A stretch of 64,000 nt of DNA. Origin: Halichondria panicea. Lineage: Eukaryota; Porifera; Demospongiae; Suberitida; Halichondriidae. Within the stretch, counting starts at the first letter, position 1. Each line of letters starts with the position of its first letter. Positions 23,778-34,114 of the stretch are shown here, one piece after another. Below the pieces are notes generated by a model. It worked only from the letters and a program-made list of their open reading frames with translations, did no database searches and was not told where the DNA came from. The position numbers and the translations under genes were made by a program. The stretch lies in NCBI RefSeq assembly GCF_963675165.1, contig NC_087377.1:10650632-10714631 (forward strand), read 5' to 3'.

Positions 23778-26700
23778 TGTGTGTGTGTGTGTGAGCTGTT
23801 AGACACTTTCGTGGACTGCTTTCACGAGACAGTGGTTGAAAAATAATAGGCTAATTATAATCGAAACTTGTACGATCTTCTAAGGTGACAAAAATCGATC
23901 TAATCGTTGCTTTATAGATTCACGATCATCCCCTATAATGTTAAGATCATTACGGTAAAAGGCTATATAAGTTTGCCGCTGTGCAATGAAGCTCAACGCA
24001 CGCACGTGGTGAATGTTCTATGTATGAGCATCTTGTTCATGGTATAGTTGAGTTATCAAGCTAAGTGGTGCATGACTCACCCAGGTGGCTCATATGTGCT
24101 GTCACGAGGTCCTGCTTTCGAACCAGGGACGATGACTTGGGCGGTGTAGGGACTGCACTCAAATAGATACAATAAACATTAGAATACATGCACCTGCACC
24201 ACATGCTCCTTCAGGTACACTATAACAGTATACGTACTGTATGCGCATGTACATGTATCATAGGTACATTAAGTACAAGTACAGCCCTTTTCACCTAACT
24301 TAATGGCAAAAAGCAAAAATGCTACTCAGAGTCTAGTATGTGGCCCACTGTGTGTACATGTAAGGTGTGCCTTTTAAAGGGTTGTACAGTGCATGTACAT
24401 GTATGCTGTGCACACAGCTACCCAACTCTCTAAATTATACGTATTTGTGCTGAACACACTTCTGAATCATTAGTGGCAAGCTTGTATCACATGGGTGGTA
24501 ATGTATTCACTACAATGACCGTCTTACACGTTACCACTAGGCTCATGTCCCATGTACAAATTCACTGAAATAATCATTTGCTACACTTGTATGGAAAGTG
24601 TGGAGCATAATTATACATACCGTAGGATGAGTTTCCATCATCAGAAGCTTGAGAAGCAGTCGGTACATTGGGGGAAGACATGTCCTACAGAGACAATGGC
24701 GTACATGTTATTAATAACAACGTATCACAACCTTTTCTAACGGACTTACTAGAACGATTGAATCGACAGTAGGAGGCTTGTAGGTATTAGGGAAAGGCTG
24801 CATGACAGATTTAGATGTGCAACCCTTGCCCGAATCTTCACTGAAAGGTGCAGCTGTCCTAGTAGGGAGCCAGTCTGAGTCTGTAAAGATATCAAATGTG
24901 TTGTCAAAGTACTGACAGCATCATACATGCTATTACCTTCTTTCGTGATTTCCTGTCTAGTTTCCTCAGTCGGAAGCTTAGATTAAAAGACAGTAATTGT
25001 AAATGTTTACATTTCTGTAAGAGTTTTATGTACACGTACCTTGCGTCTTCGCAATTCATTTTCTTTAGCAGATAGTTTCGTATCGGTAGTAGACGGTACT
25101 TGCGATCCATCTTGAGACTGCAAGTTAAAGAACACATTATGGTAACACATAAGAGTGGCTTGTTAATCTTACTGCGTCCTGGGACTTCTCCTGAGATGGA
25201 CTGGATTGTCTACGACCGTCAGTGTCAATACCCCTGGCCCCGGCAGCGCCTCTATTTTCCATAGGAATCGCAACAATTGGATTTCCTACTGCACAACAAA
25301 TAATTATCAATGTTATAATTATATGCACACAATTCTGGTTGAAGTTGTTGATACCTTGATTAGGTGGGTTATCTCCACCAGGATCATCACGAACTGACGG
25401 AGAAACACATTTAAGTTTATATTTATGATAACACCAGACGCTGAATACTACCGCCACCACCACGATGATAAGGGCGATGATGATTCCAAAAACATAATAT
25501 ACTGGAATGTATGGGTCTGAAGGAGTGGAGATAATTATTAGACATGTACACGATAGGGATCCTATAAATATCACCATTATCATCCTTCATGGGTGGGTCA
25601 GGGATATCTGCAGTGAGAAAGACGAGCGAATGAAATCAGAACATGAACAATACTTTACTTATATACCTGCTGTACTGTTGAGATTGGGCACAGTTGAGGT
25701 TGCAGCAGTTGAAATGTCTGCACAAAAATCAAGGTAATGAACAAGTTTTTTTTTTTTTTTTTTACATACATGTACATGTACCTGTCAGTCCGGTAGTGCC
25801 TTGAGTAGAGGTTGCTACTGAAGATTAATTGAATTATACGTAGAAGTAAAGGCTTACTTGGAGTGCAGGAGTTAGAGATTGTTTCGCGAATACCCTCTTT
25901 ATGCAATATACAGCAGACAAGATAAATGTAGTCGGTGCTAATTAAGCATTTATAGGTGATTCCATCAATTAAAGGAGAGCAGGTTTCTTGGAGAAATCCA
26001 GAGTTTATGAGTTTAGTGGCACAGGGTCTCTTTGAGGTTATGTCACAATTGTTTGTTTCAATTGTAAGGTACATGTATACTAATTGCTCATGAATAATTC
26101 ATAAGATATTTATTTTCTTTATTTCTCATCACTACATTGTTTTTGTAACTTGCAATGATTATCAATGAAAAGAGAGCATGAAACAATGCTAGCTATTATT
26201 GTAGCTAAAAGTATCTATGTCTTGTAATCCAATGAAGTGGTCTGTGAGGTCAGCTGGAAAAAACTGAAAATTTTGGCATCAAGTTTTGTTGACTGCATAG
26301 CTTCCAGGTTGTCTTTCTGACCAGTATTCGATGCCTAAAGACTTACTGGAGGGCGAGTCGAAGAGATCTTGTTCATAGAGACCTTACAGCAAAAAATATA
26401 TCCTTGTTACTACTCTACAGTCGCCATATTAGCCTACAAAAACAGCTAGAAATGGCCGTAATTTTGTTTCAACTTACTCTCTTGGGAAAAACTCTTCGAG
26501 TCACCCTGCCCCTTTATTCGTATAATAAGAAACAGCAGACTATACGGTAAGGAGGGGTTTCCTGATGCTTAGAATTGACGACAAGTGACCATTGCCAGAA
26601 TGAGAGCCATTTTACTAGTGAACTGCATTGAACACCCACGCAAATTTGAGCGTGGGTGGGAACTGTATACCGTAACCTTAAATATTATGCAAAACTTTGA

Positions 26701-27837
26701 TCAATTTGCAACAATAAAATTGCAAAACCCAAATTATTACCAATACACACGATCCTTGCAATAGTTAAATCGCAAAGGGTCAACTTTTTGCTCACTTACA
26801 AAGGTTTTTCACTCGCAAAATATTCTAGTGATACGATATCTACTTCCGATGTTACATACCGTATATAATGGAACTACCCAATTAAATATTTTGTATTCTA
26901 AATATTCGTACAGCTCAGAATAGTGGCATGCGTAAGTTCTCGAAGCATCATGTAGCTCGAGGCGAAGAGCTACATGAGCTTCTCGAACTTCCGCTTGGGC
27001 AATAATATCCGTAGAGCACTCGCAACAGTAATTACTTACCATTTGAACAGTTTTGCTGCTGTCCTTGATGACAGCACTCATTCGCTATTAGAGTACGATT
27101 CACTAAACACTTTGAATACGTTGATGTGAGAAGTCCACAATCACCAGTAACCACTCCTCTACGTCTGAGTTCCTCCACACAGTCGTTGTCAGTTCCTATC
27201 ACATCGCATGTGAATCCATCGAGTGTGTGGATGAAATGCCTCTTTAAGCCACTTGGATCATCAAAAAAGCGACAGATCGATTCATCTCCAACAACAACCC
27301 TGACTACAGTGTATTAGTGTAACCCTAGTCAAGTAGGACAAATTTGACCAATACGTAATTTAAACTACTAGGGTGTACCCACAATCAATTTAAGTATAGT
27401 TCGTTGTTTCAAGTGGCCTGGAATCAAGGCTAGGTACGTGGGGTGGGTAACCTTCATTTAGAATGCGACACAAAAAGTTTTGTCAACGTAGATTTATAGG
27501 TCAGAAAATTGCCCAAGATCGAGGGTGCTGCATAACTGGAGGGTCGCCTTACACCAAATAAATATGATACAGTATGATACAGTATGATTATTAAACTACG
27601 CATTAAAACCCAGTAGGCCTATACACACATTAAGCTTATTAAAATCAGATTACAGTCATCTTCAAGTAGTTAAGTCTTGGTCTCTGGTTTAATCAAGACA
27701 AAGATCTTAATCAAGATTCCTTTACACCTCCTATATACACATGACTTACCTTCTTGACACAGGCCAAATGTCAGAAGCAATGGTGCCATACGAAATACTA
27801 CTTGAGCAAGTCTCACCATTGTCAAAAATTTAATCAT
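20071..27837 (-). CDS. Gene D2: complete 19-exon membrane receptor
   Basis: Exons: 27837-27750, 27303-27040, 26079-25858, 25817-25782, 25717-25667, 25607-25575, 25516-25355, 25285-25173, 25117-25040, 24976-24937, 24880-24750, 24684-24621, 24152-24081, 23590-23516, 23256-23146, 22965-22798, 21711-21499, 20517-20299 and 20165-20071. All phases agree and the sum is 744 aa plus stop. Residues 1-29 are a signal peptide (MIKFLTMVRLAQ.., hydrophobic core MAPLLLTFGL). Two Cys-rich modules follow (about 30-117 and 118-191), then a Ser/Thr linker, helix 1 (about 236-262), a tail rich in Ser, Pro and charge, and helix 2 (about 538-560). Two homologous exons (about 571-641, 642-714) each start YxYxWxDRGT and contain a hydrophobic segment. 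D1 has only one Cys-rich module. An ectodomain role in binding is inferred; I do not recognise the family. Confidence 0.82.
20904..21035. repeat. Hairpin in a D2 intron, counterpart of 1943-2074
   Basis: Same arms as the D1 hairpin with a few substitutions in the left arm. It lies in the matching intron, between the last two WLDRGT exons. Confidence 0.55.
23719..23793. repeat. GT/GC microsatellite in D2
   Basis: Counterpart of 4816-4903 in the paralogous intron. Length and interruption pattern differ. Confidence 0.9.
26100..27039. other. Intron of D2 with inverted-repeat elements
   Basis: Between the two Cys-rich exons. A GGGCGAGTCGAAGAG / CTCTTCGAGTCACCCTGCCC pair lies at about 26346-26512, and a TACCGTAACC..TGATACG-type MITE at about 26668-26834. 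No further exon recognised. Confidence 0.5.
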
Positions 27838-28197
27838 AAATTCTAGTCTGGCTAGCTAGCTGCCTCACCACTCACCACCACCACACAGCCAAAAATCCAC
27901 GGGCCGTTTCATGCCTGTTACGGGCCAGTTACAGGTATAAATCCACGTGGTGTATTCAACTGTTTGGTTAGATACTGCATGTTTAGCAGCCTGTGGATTT
28001 CAGCATGTAATCAGCCGTGTAAGCAGCCTGAGCACAGCCTGTAAGCAGCCCTATGTTCTCAGTTAGTTCCGGTTTGCTTTTATACAGTTAATTAAAAGCT
28101 GAGTTTGGCATGAATAATTCAACAAAGTGTTGTAAACAAACATAGCCAGACAGTTAGACAGTTTACAACACTAAATAAGAATGTTTCTTCTAGTGCT

Positions 28198-28890
28198 TGT
28201 GCTGCTCGAGTGTGTCACTGTGTACAAAGAAGACATGTGAATAATGGTTGCAAAGAAAATAATGTTCCTTACCATTATAAATTGTTTGCTCGACTGTTTG
28301 TACTACCAGCCATGTCCTCTGTCACTGTGTGTATAAAGAAGACATGTGAATATCGTTGCAAAGAAAATGTTTCTTACAAGTGTTGTTCGACTGTTCGTAC
28401 TGTCCACAGACCAGCCATGTCCTCTGTCACTGTGTATAAAGAAGACGTACATGTGAATAATTATGGTTGCAAAGAAAATAATGTACATTATAAATTTTTT
28501 GTTTGACTGTTTGTACTGTCACAGACCAGCCATGTCCACAGCCAGTAACTTAACCTAAAGCATGTAAACGACAATAATTATTATTGTAAAATACCTTCTG
28601 GTCATGATGAGTAGAAATCATTGATGGCATGAGCATTCCAATTTATATATGTACATCTGTATGTGTGCATCAGTACACGAGTTTAAAGTGAGTTAAATAA
28701 TTATTAATTGGCTCACATTCTCAAGTAGTGTGACAAGGAACCTCAATCTCGAGCTCATCAGTACAGTAATGATGACATAGACACAGGTACATCTGTATGT
28801 GTGCATACGTAAACGCGTTCGAGTAAGTGAGTCAATAATAGAACCTGAATCTCGAGCTCGTAAAGTAATGATGACACAGACAGCTGTAGA
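28198..28890. repeat. Tandem repeats inside element X
   Basis: About three copies of a roughly 110-bp unit (CATGTCCTCTGTCACTGTGT .. AAAGAAGACATGTGAAT .. GTTGCAAAGAAAAT) lie at 28198-28530. Two copies of a second unit (ATCTGTATGTGTGCAT .. AATCTCGAGCTC .. AATGATGACA) lie at about 28650-28890. Confidence 0.75.
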
Positions 28891-29537
28891 TAATAATTAT
28901 CATAATTATAGGATACATTTACATGCATTTTATATACCTCATACTCACCTATTTAGTAGTCGTGTAGAGGTGCATATCCTCCTTTTTAGATGTGTATTCC
29001 TATACATAAGCAGTATATGGACCAACATTTTAAAAACCAGCTGAGCACTCACTTATAACATTGTAGAAGAAGTCAACAACCTGCGTCAGAGGCAACCAGA
29101 TCTGCAATACGAAATAACTCCGTCAACATAATTATTTATACATGACCACATAAGCACACCTTGTAGCCTATAGAGCTGGACTCCTAGAGACAGTGAGAGA
29201 AGAATTGCAGAGACATCTAGCAGCTGATAAATGGACAGAAGTGAGTATTAATTAGACCTACTATACTAGCTCCTTATTTAGACTCTACTTACTCTCTCTC
29301 TTTTTCTTGCTAGCTGGCCTTGGCAGTCAGTTCCATAAATAATATAATTACTCCATCCATCCTAGCTGCAACTGAACGAGAAGATCAAACTGAAGCACCT
29401 TTTCAGTCTCTTGATGGATTTCGTAGCTAAGCAACTTTCCCTCAGCGCATGCGCATACACTGGCTGCACAGGCTGTAAGCAGGATGTGGGTGGTACAGGC
29501 TGAAACAGGCCCGTTATTTACGGTCCGTATTCAGGAC
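28891..29537. other. Interior of element X, no recognised gene
   Basis: A short minus-strand candidate exon at about 29100-29050 reads IWLPLTQVVDFFYNVI between an acceptor and a donor, but nothing else in the stretch supports a gene. Confidence 0.35.
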
Positions 29538-29764
29538 TAGCCTCCTTCGCAGCCTCTCCTTTTTCTGTTCTTTGTCATAGTTCAATAAGATAAAATACGG
29601 GACTAATTGGAGGAACAAAGAAAGAAAGAAGGAAGAGACTAAGAAAAAGGAGAGCCTGCCTTGCTAAGTCGCGTGACGGTAGACAAGTGGTAGACGAGTG
29701 AAAATGAACGTGGGCAATCACTAGCTGGGCGGAGCCTGACAGAGCAAAAAGCTACAGCATGCCT

Positions 29765-32129
29765 AGTTGGGCGGAGCCCGACCGTCCCTGACGGGAGGTC
29801 GGGTTGCAAGCCTATCTGGGATTTGTTCTAGCGCCACTATAGTGGCGCCCTATCAGATTGCAGTATTTTTCACGTGGCTTGGTTACACTTCCGCTTGCAT
29901 CTAGTTGCAAAACCGCATGCAGTATTGCTGTGCCATCCTGTGGTTCACGTCATCAAGTCGGTTAACACCCACTTGAGAATAATAATATTCATAGCAGTAC
30001 TACTATGGAACGCCGTTTGCGACAAAATTCAGGCAGAATGTGATAGGCGTGTGCATCCAATATAAAATCGATTTTTGAAGATCGATTTTTAATAATCGAT
30101 TTTTTACAGTTGATTTTCGATTTATACGTGAACGATCTTTGACAATCGATCTGATAATCGATTTTTGAAATTCGATTTTTGATACTCGATTTTTGATAAT
30201 CGATTATTGAAATTCGATTTTTGATAATCGATTTTAGAGCTGCTCTGAGGTGGGCTGGGGGGCCCCTGTCTAAAGCTGTATCACGTGAGACTATCCTTAG
30301 AGCATTGAAGAAGCCACTATTCATGACTTCTATTCTATCTGGAATCACCAAACTCTTTCTCAGCTCTCTAAGCACACACAAGATAGCCAAATAAAACAGT
30401 GCTGGCGAGAAAGCATACAAAAATGGGTGCACAAAGGAACTAAATAAGATAGCATCAACTGAACAGTTCTAAAATTAATGATTTTTACTGTGACTTATGG
30501 CCCTTCTTTTTTATGGTTCCAAAAAACAATAATGTTTCGCTTTTGCGTTTATATAGTCTATCATTAGCCTCGATCCCAGGCCGAGTTTTCGCTTTTATAA
30601 CGGTTAGGCGAACAACTGGGCCTGGTACTAGTTGTCTGCGCATGCGTCAGTCGTTCGTCAGATTCTGACGAATGGATATTCTCGTTCACTTTCGTGACAT
30701 TTATATTCGTGTACTATCGTGTACTAGAAGTCAGTTCCCGTTTTATCATTATTGGAATCGATTGGAATGGCTCTTAGCTGAAGCTTCTCTCTTCTCTGAA
30801 GCTTATTCTGAAGACTGAACAACAAGGGAAGAGGTATAAAGCTTTGTCAAGCTTGTTAATTAAAGGTCAGATATTTTTGTGTGGGCCCTATGGCTATGCT
30901 ATCAAGTATTGTTCATGTTTGGCAAGATCTACCGGTACGTAGGTAGACTATAGTTTCATCATTAATATGGTGGATCAAGTGAAGAGTGTGAGCTAGGAGA
31001 ACTTGGTGCTGCCATCATCAGCTCGTCGACACAATGACACTATAACCGAGAAATTTAATATGTATAGATCTACACGTATTTAAAATGTCTACTTCTCTGT
31101 ACAGGAGCAATGGCTAATATCCAGCTATCCCAACAGTGCTCCTCTTGGCTATACTAACAGACGAGACTGGACAGTTTGAGGTAAGGGTTTAACCGTCTTT
31201 GGTTTCTTTTAATATTGTCCTATACTCACAGGACTGGAGTATGACCTGCTCATTCGAGCGTTGCTGGGTAGCTCAGAGACATCAAGAGAATCTATGTTTT
31301 CTCAAGCAAAAAATTTAACTGAGTTACGAGTTGGGGCCTAGAATCACAGAAGTCCAGCAGCCTGCTAAATCTTTTTGAAACATAATTGGAAGGCATTCAA
31401 TCATCCTGAAGTTGCCCTGGGTCACTGTAATTGTGCTGCAGCACAACTGGCAACTCCCCAGGCCTTTGTGAAGCAGCTCCCTATGTGCATCTTTTGTGTA
31501 CTCACTCTGTGCATTTTCTGTGTACAAATTTCAATTATTGATTTATTAAATATTTTTGCCGACCACAAATATACAATGAAAATTTGACGCATGCGCAGAC
31601 AACTAGTACCAGGCCCAGTTGTTCGCCTAACCGTTATAAAAGCGAAAACTCGGCCTGGGATCGAGGCTAAGTCTATCATGTGAGATAGCTAACCAAGCCA
31701 AGCTTTGATTCCAGGCCGCGGAGAAGGAGTTTGTGCATGTTCTGAGTTTCAAGGGTGGCCTAACTGTAGCCTTGAATCCATTTTAATCGGCCTGGATTCG
31801 AGGCTAGTATCAATTCAAAAATCGATTATCAAAAATCGAATTTCAATAATCGATTATCAAAAATCGATTATCAAAAATCGAATTTCAAAAATCGATTATC
31901 AGATCGATTGTCAAAGATCGTTCACGTGTAAATCGAAAATCAACTGTAAAAAATCGATTATTAAAAATCGATCTTCAAAAATCGATTTTATATTGGATGC
32001 ACACGCCTATCAGATTCTGCCTGAATTTTGTCGCAAACGGCGTTCCATATACTACATAATGCGCAGAACAAATTCCAGATAGGCTTGCAACCCGACCTCC
32101 CGTCAGGGACGGTCGGGCTCCGCCCAACT
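29765..32129. mobile_element. Element Z: long TIRs with ATCGATTTTT subterminal repeats and 11-bp TSD
   Basis: The left end AGTTGGGCGGAGCCCGACCG and the inverted right end match. The arms run to about 30235 and from about 31812 and include dozens of ATCGATTTTTGA-type units. ACAGCATGCCT repeats directly at 29754-29764 and 32130-32140. Open frames in the arms are repeat artefacts. Element M sits inside it. Confidence 0.8.
30565..31669. mobile_element. Element M: 1.1-kb non-autonomous transposon, 85-bp TIRs, 10-bp TSD
   Basis: The TIR starts TAGCCTCGATCCCAGGCCGA and appears identical over 85 bp at both ends. AGTCTATCAT is duplicated at 30555-30564 and 31670-31679. No coding sequence inside. Its terminal 19 bases resemble those of the RecQ transposon at 32396-37970, which makes that element or a relative a candidate source of transposase. 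Confidence 0.85.
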
Positions 32130-32503
32130 ACAGCATGCCTACGTACGCATTGCAAACTCTAAATAAAAGCTGTTAGCATCGTAGATAGTAAGCCAGAATC
32201 AACATCGTAGACGAGGGCTTACCTAGTAAAGACTAAAGAGACTAAATATCTAAATTTAGCTCAGTTTTTTTTCCTGAGTTCAGAACAGACCCACTTGATT
32301 AGTAGATATAATTATTACAGCAGTATAGTCTACTCTACTCTAGTCTTTCATACTTCCTCTACTGACTAAAGGTCTCACAAAGGCTGACTCTACTGTAGCC
32401 TCGAGACCAGCCGTTCGTTATCTGAAAGAACGCCTGGTCAAGTTCCAATGTAGCACTCGTTCTAGCTGAGTCAGCGAGTGGTTAGTTACGACATGATTGC
32501 GGC

Positions 32504-33953
32504 ATGCATTGCGGTAACCGCAAACACAACAATACTACGGGGGTGTGCATGTGTTTGCAGTGTGAAGAAATAGAGATGGAGAAGAGAGTAGCTGCAGCTA
32601 TATCTGACAGTGCCCGACAACTAGGAATAGAAAGTCTCAAAGATAAACAGTTGGAAGCTGTCCTCAAGTTTGTTGAAGGCCATGACATATTTGTATCACT
32701 CCCTACTGGATATGGAAAATCTATCATATATGCCGTTCTGCCACTTGTATTTGACAAACTGAAAGGTAATAGATCTAAGTAATGAATGCAGATTAATTTT
32801 TTGCATTATAGTAAGTAATATGAATGCCAATTATAACAGATTACATTATAACGTTCCACATGCAGATTCGTCTGGAAGTATTGTTTTGTGTATCAGCCCT
32901 TTGTCGTCTCTCATGGTTGATCAAAGTTCTAAATTTACTCGGAGCGGTTTGAAAGCAGAATTTGTAGGAGAGGCACAACTTGACCAAGAAGCAACAAAGA
33001 GAGTGCTCGATGGAGTAGTGCAGTTAGTTTTTATAACTCCAGAGAACATTATGAACAATGCTCGATATAGAGATATGCTCCAGAGTGAAGTGTACATGAA
33101 GAAGCTTGTGGCATTAATAGTGGATGAAGCCCACTGTGTTAAAACATGGGGGGATCAATTTAGAAGAGCCTTTGCAGCACTTGGTGACTTACGCAGTATC
33201 ATACCCACTGAAGTTAACGTGATGGCTCTCACAGCTACTGCCACTATAGAAACCTTTAATATTGTATCCAAACGACTAAGTATGAAGGAGCCAGTATTGG
33301 TTGCATTACCCCCTGATCGTGGTAATATCTTCTATACGTTAGAACCAAAGATTGATCTTGAAAGGTTGAGTGAGGATTTGTGTTACGGGCTGTGCCGAAA
33401 ACGAACTGCGTACCCAAAAACTGTGGTATTTGTTCGCAGATATAGGGATTGTTCGGATTTATACATTGCTTTAACACGCAAGCTTGGTGAAGATATGACA
33501 GATCCTCCTGGGTACCCAAATCTTTCAGAATACCGGCTGTTTGATATGTTTAGCAGTGTTCAGACATCTGAAAAGAAAGAGCAAGTGATATCATCATTTT
33601 TAGGAACTGGAATGAAGCTGCGATTAATAATTGCCACATCAGCTTTTGGGCTTGGCATAGATTGTTCTGATATTCGACAAATTTTTCATTGGGGGTTACC
33701 ATCAAACATGGAAGAATATGTCCAGGAGACTGGTCGTGCTGGTCGAGACGGTTTAGATGCTAAAGCAACCTTGTTTGAAGGAAAGGGTGGACAACATTCT
33801 TCTGAAAGACTAAAAGAGTATGTGAGCAATGCTACTGTTTGTAGGCGAAAACTTCTGTTCGAAGGTTTTTTGAAGTATTACGATGGTTCAGTAAGAATGA
33901 GCCGATCTAGATGCTGTGATTTATGTGTATTGTCTTGTGAGAAGTTTGATTAA
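32504..33953 (+). CDS. RecQ-type DNA helicase carried by the transposon
   Basis: Two exons, 32504-32765 and 32866-33953, join in phase 1 to 449 aa; a start at 32577 (MEKRVAAAISDSARQ) is equally plausible. Superfamily 2 motifs appear in order: an upstream Gln motif (KDKQLEAV), Walker A LPTGYGKS (about 66-73), CISPLSSLMVDQ, the RecQ box DEAHC, ALTATAT, VVFVRRYRDC, ATSAFGLGIDCSDIRQI and QETGRAGRDG. A Cys cluster (VCRRKLLFEGFL, RCCDLCVLSC) matches the RecQ zinc-binding region. No HRDC domain is present and the frame is intact. RecQ enzymes unwind DNA 3' to 5'. Here the gene lies between TIRs, so a role in transposition rather than host repair is inferred. Confidence 0.92.
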
Positions 33954-34114
33954 CTGAAATTATGCTAGGTATACATGCCTGATTGGCATCATGACTGAAA
34001 TTAAATCAGTTACGTATGATTCTAATTAATGCATATGTATATGTTAGTATAATGTTGACGACAAGTTTTGCATATTAATAATAACAATGATAGAGGACAT
34101 AAATTGACTGTTCG

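Noticed and set aside
26809-27081. Minus-strand frame with MSAVIKDSSK
   Set aside because: Wrong-frame shadow that overlaps the Cys-rich exon of D2 and the MITE beside it.
28198-28530. Repeat array considered as CRISPR-like
   Set aside because: Units are about 110 bp and contiguous without unique spacers, in eukaryotic DNA.
29750-29830. Possible tRNA-like or SINE head around GGGCGGAGCCCGACC
   Set aside because: The hairpin forms the tip of element Z and lacks tRNA arms or A and B boxes.
29989-30432. Minus-strand frame of 147 aa
   Set aside because: It runs through the arm of element Z; the same residues appear in the opposite arm (31705-32082), so it is repeat sequence.
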